Shown here: piece after piece, positions 1-6,328 of the stretch
Position numbering within the stretch: the stretch's first letter is position 1
How the letters are laid out: each line of letters begins with the position of its first letter
From: Gemmatimonadota bacterium
GTDB taxonomy: Bacteria; Gemmatimonadota; Gemmatimonadetes; Longimicrobiales; Longimicrobiaceae
Direction of reading: 5' to 3'
DNA: 12,835 bases
Assembly (NCBI GenBank): GCA_019348475.1
Contig: JAHWJJ010000070.1
Coordinates: 1 to 12,835 of the forward strand
The notes under the pieces: generated by a model
The model's database searches: none
What the model was told of the DNA's origin: nothing
Seen by the model: only the letters and a program-made list of their open reading frames with translations
Program-made: the position numbers and the translations under genes

Positions 1-139
1 CCTGAGCGAGCGGAGGGGGCGCGGCGCGGAGCCGACCATGCTGCTGAAAGGCTGTCTCCCCAGGTTTTTTTGGGGGAGGTGCGAGCCTGAGCGAGCGGAG
101 GGGGCGCCGCGCGGAGCCGACGATGCTGCTGAAGGGCTG
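1..139. repeat. Imperfect 54-base direct repeat, two copies
   Basis: Two copies of a GC-rich 54-base unit lie at 1-54 and 86-139, both beginning cctgagcgagcggaggg. They differ at three positions by eye and are offset by 85 bases. Between them is a short inverted repeat (CTCCCC and GGGGGAG) around a run of seven T. The first copy starts at the window edge, so more copies could lie further left. No gene is supported in 1-191. The unit could be a dispersed intergenic repeat or the duplicated end of a gene outside the window. Confidence 0.75.
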
Positions 140-191
140 CCCGCGCGTCAGGGCTTTTCCATTCAGGGCGCGCACGCGAGCCTTCGCGGTT

Positions 192-713
192 TCACCGCGA
201 GGGGTCCCGCCCGTGCCGCGCGAGGCGAGTGTACGCCACTCCGAGAACCCAGCCGTAGAACGCATGGGCCACCGCCTGCAGCGCCCGTCCCGTGGGATCG
301 AGCCAGAAGGGAGCGAGCCAGGCCGGGAACAGCAGTGGGAGCGCCCAGAAGCCGAGGCCGTACAGGATCGCTCCCGTGACCAGCCCTCCAGCGACGGGCG
401 ACAGCCCGGTGCGGGGAAGGAGCACCGCGTAGAGCACGCCGACCAGGATGCCGAGCGCAAGGTGCATCCCCATCCCCACCATCACGTCCACCGGGACGAA
501 GCCGGGGGGCTCGACCGCGCCGGGACCGAGGAGGAACGTAGCCGGCACCCGCGTCACCATCCACGGATCCATCCCCCGCAGCCACGACACCATCGCCACC
601 ATCATCATGAACACGGCTTCCGCCATCAGCGCGGCAGCGATCCCGGCACCGATGCGCGGGGAGGCCGGACTTCGCATCTCGCCCGCCCGCGGGGCCGGGC
701 TACGCGACGGCAT
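192..713 (-). CDS. Small polytopic membrane protein (DUF6789/DUF1440-like)
   Basis: A 173-residue protein of unknown function with about four hydrophobic helices. The first is Ala/Met-rich (near residues 22-45), followed by a GMDPW...FLLGPG loop, a helix beginning MHLALGILVGVLYAVLL, a Gly-rich third helix and a last helix AFYGWVLGVAYTRL. The pattern 'H-x-A-L-G ... G-x-x-Y' followed by a C-terminal 'H-x-x-x-G ... Y' recurs in the next two upstream genes, so the three look related. The ATG at 713 overlaps the end of the preceding gene by 14 bases, which suggests coupling. No good ribosome site precedes it, so the internal ATG at 677, which follows GGGCGAG, is an alternative. A small stem-loop (about 181-202) overlaps the stop codon. 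The family names are from memory of such proteins, not a search. Confidence 0.8.
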   Translation of the reverse strand: MPSRSPAPRAGEMRSPASPRIGAGIAAALMAEAVFMMMVAMVSWLRGMDPWMVTRVPATFLLGPGAVEPPGFVPVDVMVGMGMHLALGILVGVLYAVLLPRTGLSPVAGGLVTGAILYGLGFWALPLLFPAWLAPFWLDPTGRALQAVAHAFYGWVLGVAYTRLARHGRDPSR

Positions 714-1212
714 CGGCCAGGCGGAGCGCGGCGTCAGTGGCCGCGCCGAACACCAGGTGGCCCGCCAGGCCGCGGACGTGCGTCTGCAGCGGGAATCGGC
801 CCGGCGGCGGCGTGAGGCCCAGGAGCGCGTTGGTGCCTTCGTCGATCACCAGCCAGAACGCCGCCCCGAACCCGAGCCCCGCCGCCACGTCCGCGCCCGC
901 GACGCGCCCGCGCATCGCCCCGTACAGCGCCCCCGCCCCGACCCCCAGCGCCCAGTGGATCGCCATCCCCGCCGACTGCCGCTCCTCCTCCGTCAGCGCG
1001 CGGCCGGCCGCCGATGCAGCCTTCTCCGCGGCGACCCCGTACGCGGTCTTCCCCCCGCGCGCATCGTCCTCGGCCTCGCGCGCGGCGCGCTCCTCGTGCT
1101 CGTACAGGTACGCGGTCGCCTTTCCCATGACCCAGGTGGCCGCCGCACCCGCCGCGGCCCCGAGCAGCGCGTCGCGGAGCAGCGTGTGTTCCGGCCGATG
1201 TGCGTACTGCAT
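700..1212 (-). CDS. DUF1440 (YagU-like) membrane protein
   Basis: A 170-residue membrane protein. The ATG at 1212 is chosen because GGAGG lies five bases upstream; longer in-frame starts lack this. After a short cytoplasmic start comes a first helix (ALLGAAAGAAATWVMGK), a charged segment rich in Glu/Arg/Ala (YEHEERAAREAEDDARGGK), then a helix starting IHWALGVGAGALYGAMRG, a third helix, a TPPPGRFPLQTHVRG loop and a final GHLVFGAATDAALRL helix. This layout fits the DUF1440 family, whose E. coli member YagU is an inner-membrane protein linked to acid resistance. The role here is unknown. It follows the next upstream gene by 31 bases and overlaps the following one. Confidence 0.85.
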   Translation of the reverse strand: MQYAHRPEHTLLRDALLGAAAGAAATWVMGKATAYLYEHEERAAREAEDDARGGKTAYGVAAEKAASAAGRALTEEERQSAGMAIHWALGVGAGALYGAMRGRVAGADVAAGLGFGAAFWLVIDEGTNALLGLTPPPGRFPLQTHVRGLAGHLVFGAATDAALRLADAVA

Positions 1213-1243
1213 CAGGTCCTCCGCCGTCCGCTGGTCCCCGCGA

Positions 1244-1708
1244 TCACGTCCGGTGCGCCCCGTACGCTGCCCCCACCAGCGCACCGAAAAGCACGTGGCC
1301 CGCGACGAAGCCGGCAATCATCACCACTCCGCGGCGCCGCGCGAACGCGCCGTATCGCGGCAGGGTCCCCGCCCGCACGCAGGGGTTTGCCGCGTCCATC
1401 ATCGGCAGGGCGGCCCCGGCGAGCAGCCCGTGCGCCGCCCCCAGCAGCGCGCCGGTGTCCCACCCGGGCTCCACGCCCGACACCGTGTAGACGACGGTGT
1501 AGCCGAGCCCCAGCACCGCACCCATCCCCAGGTGGAACGCCCACCCGGCGGCCTCGGCCGAAGCATCGGCCCGGCGCAGCAGCAGGCATCCCTGGTAACG
1601 CGCGAAGTCCGCGTCCATCACGCCGGCGGCGCGTCCCGCGTAGAGCGAGCCCATCATGAGCGCCGCGCCCGCCACGCCCCCCGCGGCTGCCCAGGCCGGC
1701 GCGCTCAT
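1244..1708 (-). CDS. Small polytopic membrane protein (DUF6789-like)
   Basis: A 154-residue membrane protein of unknown role with about four helices: GGVAGAALMMGSLYAG near the start, then FHLGMGAVLGLGYTVVY, GALLGAAHGLLAGAALPM, and a C-terminal GFVAGHVLFGALVGAAYG. The 'FHLGMGAVLGLGY' and 'GHVLFG...Y' segments line up with those in the two downstream genes. The ATG at 1708 follows GAGGGG closely and starts just before the first helix. An in-frame ATG at 1792 would add 28 polar residues and would lie only three bases past the stop of the preceding reading frame, so it cannot be excluded. The gene is in the same direction as its neighbours and is probably in one transcript with them. Confidence 0.8.
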   Translation of the reverse strand: MSAPAWAAAGGVAGAALMMGSLYAGRAAGVMDADFARYQGCLLLRRADASAEAAGWAFHLGMGAVLGLGYTVVYTVSGVEPGWDTGALLGAAHGLLAGAALPMMDAANPCVRAGTLPRYGAFARRRGVVMIAGFVAGHVLFGALVGAAYGAHRT

Positions 1709-1795
1709 CTGCCCCTCGCCATCGCGACGGCGCGGAAGCCTCGTCGGCGACTCTGCCGGCGCGGCGCGGCCTGCTTGCGGCGACCCGGTCATGGT

Positions 1796-2125
1796 TCATC
1801 CCGTGTTCGTCCGGCCACACATCATGCGGCTGGCGGATGCAACGCGCATACCCTGATGCAGAAATTGCAACAGTAGCGAGTGGGACGCACAGGCTGTCAC
1901 GGCGGCAAGAAGAAGCGCCCCCGCTCCACCAGCGTCGGTGATGGGCCGGACCGCGGGGAGCGCCGCCGTCTGGACGGGCACGGCAGACACTCCGGCCACG
2001 CCCAGGTTCCGGAGCAACGTTGCTACTTCGGTTGCGTGCGACTCACCCAGCGATCGCCGGTCCTCCATCCACGCGAGGGCACCGACGACACCGCCCGCGA
2101 GCGCTCCGGACAACACCGGCCTCAC
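1796..2125 (-). CDS. Hypothetical two-helix membrane protein
   Basis: A possible 109-residue protein with a GTG start; GGAG lies about ten bases upstream. It has a hydrophobic N-terminal segment (VLSGALAGGVVGALAWM) and a second one (GGAGALLLAAVTACASHSLLLQFL). Codon choice looks coding in the first two thirds, with G or C mostly in third positions, and less so near the end. It sits 28 bases after the VKOR-like gene and three bases before the longer candidate start of the next gene, so its position fits an operon member. I do not recognise a family. It is less certain than its neighbours. Confidence 0.5.
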   Translation of the reverse strand: MRPVLSGALAGGVVGALAWMEDRRSLGESHATEVATLLRNLGVAGVSAVPVQTAALPAVRPITDAGGAGALLLAAVTACASHSLLLQFLHQGMRVASASRMMCGRTNTG

Positions 2126-2153
2126 CGCGCTCGCCGCTCCAGGCGACTCCGGA

Positions 2154-2654
2154 TCAGCCGGAGGTGAGCGTCCGCAGCGCCGCCCTCGCCTCCGGGAGCA
2201 CCGCTGGCACGGCGGCGAACGTCAAGCCCGCGGCGACCAGGCACCAGCTGCAGAACACCCGGTGCCTGGTCCACTGGTCCACCGTGAGCTTGCCCGCCTG
2301 AGCGGCATCGGCGAGCACCTTCGCCCCCAGCGCCAGGGGGATCCACGGCCGCGAGCGGGCCCGGTCCGCACCGCCCATGGACGCGAGGACCATCGTGCCG
2401 GCATAGCTGGCGAACCCGAGCACCGCGTCCGGGGTCGAGAGGTAGGAGTACGCTTCCGCGGACGCATCCACCTTGTCCGCGTCCAGGCGCGGCAGCGGCG
2501 GCTCCGGGAGGTGGCCGATCACGCCCATCTGGTACAGCGAGATCACGCCCATGCAGCCGGCGGCGCCCAGGGCGAGCTGGAGGACCTTTCTGCGGCCCCG
2601 GAGATGTTCGCCGTCGTGCATGCGCAGCTGACGGCTGAGTCTTTCTGGCTCCAT
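2154..2654 (-). CDS. Vitamin K epoxide reductase (VKOR) family protein
   Basis: A 166-residue integral membrane protein resembling bacterial VKOR-like proteins, which re-oxidise quinone-coupled dithiols and drive disulfide formation in exported proteins. Visible support is a first helix containing Cys34 (ALGAAGCMGVISLYQMG), a loop with LPEPPLPRLDADKV, a 'TPDAVLGFASYAGTM' helix, and a late helix carrying the C-S-W-C motif (Cys145, Cys148), the expected quinone-side redox pair. The periplasmic-loop cysteine pair of full VKORs is absent, so it may need a partner or act differently. The ATG at 2654 is preceded by GGGGAGC. Longer in-frame upstream starts lack support. It is the first gene of the block running down to 192. 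The family call comes from pattern memory. Confidence 0.65.
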   Translation of the reverse strand: MEPERLSRQLRMHDGEHLRGRRKVLQLALGAAGCMGVISLYQMGVIGHLPEPPLPRLDADKVDASAEAYSYLSTPDAVLGFASYAGTMVLASMGGADRARSRPWIPLALGAKVLADAAQAGKLTVDQWTRHRVFCSWCLVAAGLTFAAVPAVLPEARAALRTLTSG

Positions 2655-2799
2655 CGATGCTCCCCGTCCGTTCGGTTCCTTGCTCTCGAAAGAATGGAGA
2701 TCCCTGCAAATCTGTCTCCGCCCATCCCGCTCCCCGCCGACGTCGCCGAGGCCATGCTCGACCGGCTCCGGGAGCGCCACCGAGCAGCCACCAAGGCAA

Positions 2800-2829
2800 G
2801 ACGCCGCCACTCTTCCGAGCGGCGGCGTC
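2800..2829 (-). terminator. Stem-loop terminator candidate
   Basis: Nine-base perfect arms GACGCCGCC (2800-2808) and GGCGGCGTC (2821-2829) enclose a 12-base loop in which CTC and GAG can pair further. Read on the minus strand the stem is followed by CTTGCCTTGG, a weak U tract, so minus-strand termination fits better than plus. It lies upstream of the VKOR-like gene and downstream of the tiny frame 2833-2868. The stem sequence is nearly the same as that of the glmS terminator at 12387-12422. Confidence 0.6.
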
Positions 2830-2832
2830 TGT

Positions 2833-2868
2833 TCAGTGGCAGAGACACTTCGGAGCAGCCGACTTCAT
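2833..2868 (-). CDS. Possible 11-residue Cys-containing leader peptide
   Basis: A minus-strand frame encodes MKSAAPKCLCH and stops four bases before the terminator-like hairpin. GGAGAG lies just upstream of the ATG. The ribosome site can pair with a later segment: TTCGGAG (2872-2878) with CTCCGAA (2849-2855), which would place the ATG in the loop. Tiny frame, structured ribosome site and terminator, upstream of a thiol-redox gene, together resemble an attenuator. An 11-codon frame is easily found by chance, so this is a weak call. Confidence 0.25.
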   Translation of the reverse strand: MKSAAPKCLCH

Positions 2869-2916
2869 TCTCTCCGAACAGGTGTCGCTGTCTTTGTTCT
2901 GTTCTTGATGCTGTAC

Positions 2917-3046
2917 AAATGGATTAGAACTGCACCCCACGCAAATACTAACGATTCTGCGCACATGTTACCCGCAGTTCAGAACTGATTGTGTCCAGCT
3001 TCAAAAACTTGAGTCACGATGCCGGGACAAAATGGATTAGAACTGC
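2917..3046. repeat. 17-base direct repeat, two copies
   Basis: The sequence AAATGGATTAGAACTGC occurs exactly at 2917-2933 and again at 3030-3046, 113 bases apart. Both lie in the AT-richer part of the gene-poor region. The immediate flanks differ, although both copies are preceded by ACA. Function is unknown: a dispersed intergenic repeat, a regulator site or the footprint of an excised element are all possible. Confidence 0.8.
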
Positions 3047-3318
3047 TCTTCTGGTTCTCACTCCTACGCCCGACTGTCAGCGCACGTAGACGAGCTTCCG
3101 TTATCACACGCCGTGTGCGATTCAGCCTCACTGCGCTGACCGCCATCCGAGGTGCCCCTCGACGCTGGAGAGCCCAAGCAAGGGAGCCACGTCCCGCAGC
3201 GTTGATCGGACCGTCGCCTCAGTGCCGGGAAGCAGCCTCACCGTGTACGCCGACACGCTGGTCGCGACCACCTCTCCGTACGCGATCCGTTATCGTGCCA
3301 CGCGGCGCAGGAATGGTG

Positions 3319-3334
3319 ATCGGCCTCAGCCGAT
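3319..3334 (-). terminator. Short stem-loop after the periplasmic copper block
   Basis: ATCGGC and GCCGAT form a perfect six-base stem around CTCA. It begins one base after the TAG that ends the small reading frame at 3336, so it is well placed to end the transcript or protect its 3' end. There is no U tract, so an intrinsic terminator is uncertain. Confidence 0.35.
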
Positions 3335-3335
3335 T

Positions 3336-3478
3336 CTACTGGGAGCGTGTCGCGTACTGCTCGTCGGCAACCACCTGTACGTAGAAGAACACCGACGTGA
3401 GAACCGCGATCACGAAGGCGATGGCGAACACCGCAGCAAGCCCCGCGGTTTTGGCGTGCCGGCACTATCCGGTTTCAT
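3336..3478 (-). pseudogene. Small single-helix membrane protein, frame-disrupted
   Basis: Just after the cytochrome gene, GGAGCCATTC precedes an ATG at 3478 that begins MKPDSAGTP but hits a stop after 23 codons. In another minus-strand frame the same stretch reads KTAGLAAVFAIAFVIAVLTS followed by VFFYVQVVADEQYATRSQ and TAG at 3336, a clean transmembrane helix with a polar tail. That frame has no ATG or GTG at its own beginning; a GTG exists only inside the helix. One missing base between about 3478 and 3455 would join the good start to the helix and give a protein of about 47 residues. So either a real frameshift or a sequencing error is present, or translation starts at the internal GTG. The size resembles small oxidase-type subunits, but I cannot assign a family. 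Confidence 0.4.
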
Positions 3479-3488
3479 GAATGGCTCC

Positions 3489-3968
3489 CTATCGTTTCAG
3501 CGCCGCGCCGGCGTCTGCCGCGACGCCCGGGAACGGCTCGTCCTGGCTCTCCTGGAACTGGAATCGCCGTTGCTCCGCGCTCCAGAGGGTCTTGAGGTAC
3601 GTGATGACGGCCCGCGCCTCCAACGGCGAGAGCACGCCCTGGAATGCGGGCATCGTCAGCCGCTCGGTCTTGTTGAACGGGTCCCGCCAGCCCTGAAGCA
3701 CGATGTGGTAGAGCATGCGGTCGGAGTGCTTCCACGTGTGACCCGTGGAATCGTGCGGCGGTGCCGGGAGCTCCCCGGCAACGTTCGGGGTGTCCCAGTC
3801 TGCGGCCCCTTCTCCATTCGCGCCGTGACACCCGGCGCAGTACTGGTTGTAGACGCCGCGGCCGAGTGCCACCGCATCCGGATCGGGGGCGGGCGGGCCA
3901 TCTCGCCGCCCGCAGCCCGCAAGCAGAACGGACGCCGCGGTCAGCGCGGCGGCCCTTGCGTTACGCAC
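3489..3968 (-). CDS. Lipoprotein c-type cytochrome
   Basis: A 159-residue exported monohaem cytochrome c. It has a short signal with lipobox L-A-G-C (Cys19), then the haem-binding C-A-G-C-H at residues 44-48 and a likely distal ligand Met106 in LTMPAF, followed by a typical closing helix (SPLEARAVITYLKTLW). It should carry electrons at the outer face of the inner membrane or in the outer membrane. The start is a GTG at 3968 that overlaps the stop of the preceding lipoprotein gene by eight bases, with GGGAG seven bases upstream, so the two are translationally coupled. The tail past residue 130 is polar and not obviously part of the haem domain. Its place in a copper block suggests a role in Cu(I) or thiol oxidation, but that is inference. 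Confidence 0.93.
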   Translation of the reverse strand: MRNARAAALTAASVLLAGCGRRDGPPAPDPDAVALGRGVYNQYCAGCHGANGEGAADWDTPNVAGELPAPPHDSTGHTWKHSDRMLYHIVLQGWRDPFNKTERLTMPAFQGVLSPLEARAVITYLKTLWSAEQRRFQFQESQDEPFPGVAADAGAALKR

Positions 3969-4845
3969 GGGGCCGCTCCCAGCTCAGCCCCTGATCCGCG
4001 CTGCGGAGCACGGTTCCGTCGCGAGCGGCGGAGAAGAGCGTCCCTGCCCCGTCCACCGCCAGCGCACCTGCAATGGGATCCGCGGATCGAGGCTCCCAGG
4101 TCTCGCCGCCATCCACGCTCCGGAAGAGACCGTGGTCGGTGCTGGCGTAGACGCGCTTCGGCTGCCTGGGATCGTACGCGACGTCCAGGATCTCGCCGTG
4201 AGGAAGCTTCCCAGCAGGCCTCCACCCGCAGAAGCAGTCCATCGACCGCCGTACTCCGGCGGGCGTCGCCGCGAACAGCCACCCCGTCTGCATGCTGCCC
4301 TCCATGTCGGAGTGGAGGAACTGCCGGACCTCCGCGCCTGGCCCGCCGTCCATCTTCTTCCATGTCGCGCCCCCATCCTCGCTGCGGTAAATCCCCTCCT
4401 CGGCGAACGCTGCGTAGAGCGTCCCCGGCTGGTCGGAGTGGATCGCGAAGGCGGTGACGTGCCGGCTCGGCAAGCCATCAACCCGGGATGTCCACGTCCG
4501 GCCGGAATCACTGCTCCGGATGACGCCGATCCCGGGGCCGGCGACGTAGAGTGCACGTCCCGAATCGCTCGCGCCAACCGCCGTGATCCTCGCGTCCTCC
4601 CCGCGTCCGGGGAGCGGAATGGCGTTCCAGCTCACCCCGCCGTCCGCGCTCTCGTACAGGGCCGCGGGATACGCCTTCAGCAGCCTGTCTCGTGCACCGT
4701 CATATTCCAGCGCCACCACCTCTCCTTGCGGCGCCCCGTCCGGCAGTACGCCCTTCTCGGGGCTCCCCCCGGCGCAGGCGCCCAGGGCCCCGAAGACGAG
4801 CGCCGAAAGGGCGAGGCTCGGCAGATTGCGGTTCCAGTTCACCAT
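3961..4845 (-). CDS. Asp-box (BNR) beta-propeller lipoprotein
   Basis: A 294-residue exported lipoprotein: N-terminal helix and lipobox L-G-A-C with Cys24. The rest is a beta-propeller built of Asp-box repeats, S-x-D-x-G-x-T/S-W, seen at residues 66-73, 111-118, 155-162, 243-250 and 282-289. A degenerate copy at 201-208 (SMDCFCGW) has two cysteines. Six blades are therefore likely. Such proteins are often called BNR, VPS10-like or F510_1955-type glycosylhydrolases, but nothing here shows glycosidase activity; a binding or scaffold role is more likely. I chose the ATG at 4845 because it directly precedes the signal helix. In-frame ATGs at 4866 and 4875 are possible. The gene overlaps the cytochrome gene by eight bases, so the two products may work as a pair. 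Confidence 0.9.
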   Translation of the reverse strand: MVNWNRNLPSLALSALVFGALGACAGGSPEKGVLPDGAPQGEVVALEYDGARDRLLKAYPAALYESADGGVSWNAIPLPGRGEDARITAVGASDSGRALYVAGPGIGVIRSSDSGRTWTSRVDGLPSRHVTAFAIHSDQPGTLYAAFAEEGIYRSEDGGATWKKMDGGPGAEVRQFLHSDMEGSMQTGWLFAATPAGVRRSMDCFCGWRPAGKLPHGEILDVAYDPRQPKRVYASTDHGLFRSVDGGETWEPRSADPIAGALAVDGAGTLFSAARDGTVLRSADQGLSWERPRA

Positions 4846-4886
4846 TCCGGTATCACCCTTCTCCATGTCTCCCATCCGCCCGAGCC

Positions 4887-5417
4887 TTACCGCGTCGCGT
4901 AGACACGCGAGCCACCACCATGCTCGATCGCGAGCACCTGGTACGGGGGGCGGTTCGCTCCGGCCTCCGGCATCCCCGGAACGCCCGCGGGCATCCCCGG
5001 CACGGCCAGGCCACGGACGTCGGGCTTTTCGGCCAGCAGCTGGCGAATCAGCTCCGCAGGGACATGCCCCTCCAGCGCGTACCCGCCGGCTTCGGCCGTG
5101 TGGCACGAGGCAAGGTCCGGCGCGATCCCCAGCCGCTGCTTGACCTTCATCAGGTCCTCGCCCTCCTTCATCTCGACGCGGAAGCCGCTCTCGCGCAGGT
5201 GATCGGCCCAGCCCTCGCAGCACGCGCAGGTGGGGTTCTTGTAGACGGTGACCACCGGGGTTCCCGTGGACGCCCAGGCGAGCTCGCCCACGGTCGCGGG
5301 CGTTTCCGCAGCCATCGCCGGTCGCGCGGCCGTTCCGTGGAGCATGCCCCCGAGGCCGAGCCCCACCAGCGCGGCCAGGAGAACGAACATTCTCGTATGG
5401 TTGTTCATCGCCTTCAT
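4887..5417 (-). CDS. DUF411 periplasmic metal-binding protein
   Basis: A 176-residue exported protein. It has a Sec signal peptide with a probable cut after AMA (near residue 36), then a DUF411 domain beginning VVTVYKNPTCACCEGWADHL. The C-x-C-C cluster is the hallmark of the family. It ends with VRGLAVPGMPAGVPGMP and a PYQVLAIEHGG strand, as expected for full-length members. DUF411 proteins are usually found with copper or other metal resistance genes and are thought to bind metal in a thioredoxin-like fold. The ATG at 5417 overlaps the stop of the preceding gene (ATGA type), and GGAG lies eight bases upstream, so it is probably made with that membrane peptide. Confidence 0.92.
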   Translation of the reverse strand: MKAMNNHTRMFVLLAALVGLGLGGMLHGTAARPAMAAETPATVGELAWASTGTPVVTVYKNPTCACCEGWADHLRESGFRVEMKEGEDLMKVKQRLGIAPDLASCHTAEAGGYALEGHVPAELIRQLLAEKPDVRGLAVPGMPAGVPGMPEAGANRPPYQVLAIEHGGGSRVYATR

Positions 5418-5647
5418 CGCCAGTTCTCCGGCTGCTGGTGTCGGGCCTCCAGGCGCGCAAGGCGCTCCCGGAGCGCGCGGATCTCCTCGTCCGTGTGCAC
5501 GGGCACCACGGCAACGCCGTCGTGCCGATCCTTCGTGTTGCTGCCGCAGTCTCCATGGGACATGCTCCGCATCATCCAGAACATCGAGATCGGACACGCA
5601 AGCAGGAGGAGCAGGGGCACGGCCCCGAGAATCCATTCCCAGTTCAT
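5414..5647 (-). CDS. Small membrane protein, DUF2933-like
   Basis: A 77-residue protein with one N-terminal helix ending in LLLLLACPISMFWMMRSMSH, close in style to the 'CPLMHLFMHHGHG' helix end of DUF2933 proteins that accompany copper resistance genes. The Cys/Met/His cluster at the membrane edge could bind copper. The C-terminal half is a charged, probably coiled-coil segment (TDEEIRALRERLARLEARHQ). The ATG at 5647 is preceded by AAAGG at a normal distance; a 14-residue longer version lacks support. It overlaps the DUF411 gene by four bases. Function is not known. Confidence 0.8.
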   Translation of the reverse strand: MNWEWILGAVPLLLLLACPISMFWMMRSMSHGDCGSNTKDRHDGVAVVPVHTDEEIRALRERLARLEARHQQPENWR

Positions 5648-5670
5648 GGTCTTGCCTTTCTTTTCTCGGT

Positions 5671-5697
5671 GGCGGGGGACGGATGCCATCCCCCGCC
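5671..5697 (-). other. Intercistronic stem-loop
   Basis: Perfect nine-base arms GGCGGGGGA and TCCCCCGCC surround a nine-base loop between the Spy-like gene and the DUF2933-like gene. No U tract follows on the minus strand, so it looks more like an RNA-stabilising or attenuating structure than a full terminator. It could separate expression of the upstream Met-rich genes from the downstream coupled set. Confidence 0.4.
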
Positions 5698-5716
5698 TTG
5701 GGGATCGTCGTCGGGC

Positions 5717-6328
5717 TCAGCGCTGCTCGGGGTGGTGCATCCGATGGGCGCCGGAGTCGCCATGCATCATTCGCCCGCCCATCATCCCGCCGCGCATCAT
5801 CGGGCAGTTCTCCATCATGCCCATCATCCCGTGCATGCCCATCATCCCGTGCATGCCCATCATGCCGCCGCCGAGTTCCTGGAGCTTCGCCCGCTGATCG
5901 GCGTTCAGGATCTGCCGGGTCTGGTGCTGGGTCCGCAGCATGGACACACCCATCTCGGTGTGGAGGGCACCCATCCGCTCGAATGCAGCGCGCACGGCCG
6001 GCTCGTCGAACTGGTCTCCGTCACTCGCCTGCCGGATCTCCCGGTGCAACGCCTGCATGCGCTCCATCGCCTGCCGGCTGGCCGGGCTCGCTTCCTGGGC
6101 CAGCGACTCCAGCCTCTGTACCTGCGCGGCGGTGAGCCCGAGCTCCTGGCGATGCTTCAGCGCGGCGTCGGGCCCCTGGGCCATGGCGCCCATCATGGGA
6201 CAGTCCCGCATCATGGACATCATCCCACCCATGCCGCCGCGCGCCTGGGCGTAGAGCGCGCGGGTAGCGAAGACGCCGGCCATGAGCACCAGGGCGAGCG
6301 CGAAGGCTCCGAAAATCTTGCGATTCAT
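5717..6328 (-). CDS. Met-rich Spy/CpxP-like periplasmic metal-binding protein
   Basis: A 203-residue exported protein: signal helix (FGAFALALVLMAGVFATRAL), a first Met cluster (GGMGGMMSMMRDCPMMGAM), a helical central domain with two LTxxQ-type motifs (LGLTAAQVQRLESL and LNADQRAKLQEL), then a C-terminal Met/His tail. The LTxxQ motifs place it near Spy/CpxP and the periplasmic heavy-metal-sensor (CnrX/ZraP-type) proteins, which are helical chaperones or metal sensors. The clusters D/N-C-P-M-M near both ends and the MMGMHG repeats suggest Cu(I) binding in the periplasm. The ATG at 6328 follows GGAAAGG. The frame stays open upstream to 6604, but that extension is arginine-rich and has no signal peptide, so it is not used. 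Confidence 0.9.
   Translation of the reverse strand: MNRKIFGAFALALVLMAGVFATRALYAQARGGMGGMMSMMRDCPMMGAMAQGPDAALKHRQELGLTAAQVQRLESLAQEASPASRQAMERMQALHREIRQASDGDQFDEPAVRAAFERMGALHTEMGVSMLRTQHQTRQILNADQRAKLQELGGGMMGMHGMMGMHGMMGMMENCPMMRGGMMGGRMMHGDSGAHRMHHPEQR
5819..5863. repeat. 18-base tandem repeat coding for MMGMHG
   Basis: The unit gcccatcatcccgtgcat occurs twice exactly (5819-5836, 5837-5854) and half again (5855-5863). On the minus strand it encodes the repeated hexapeptide MMGMHG in the C-terminal tail of the Spy-like protein. Identity at the DNA level points to recent slippage or duplication that changes the number of copper-type ligands. Confidence 0.9.

Larger units (their letters stand above)
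2655..3335. other. Gene-poor region between the VKOR block and the copper block
   Basis: No convincing normal-sized gene is seen on either strand. Parts of 2890-3060 are clearly richer in A and T than the flanks. The region contains the terminator-like hairpin at 2800-2829, a tiny reading frame at 2833-2868, two copies of a 17-base repeat and a small stem-loop at 3319-3334. The stretch from about 3060 to 3310 shows nothing I can assign. Short minus-strand frames exist there but lack convincing starts or motifs. Confidence 0.6.

Noticed and set aside
448..1876. Overlapping plus-strand frames of about 400 codons opposite the membrane protein row
   Set aside because: Translations are Arg/Pro/Ala-rich and lack helices, while the minus strand gives regular membrane proteins with ribosome sites.
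2698..2927. Plus-strand frame beginning MEIPANLSPPIPLPADVAEA
   Set aside because: The first residues look protein-like, but there is no ribosome site, it runs through the hairpin at 2800-2829, and the rest is not convincing.
3222..4457. Long plus-strand frame of 411 codons
   Set aside because: Opposite the cytochrome and propeller genes, low-complexity Arg/Pro/Ser translation, no ribosome site or domain.
3961..5556. The propeller gene read as a 531-codon frame
   Set aside because: The upstream part overlaps the DUF411 gene in another frame and has no signal; the lipoprotein signal starts at 4845.
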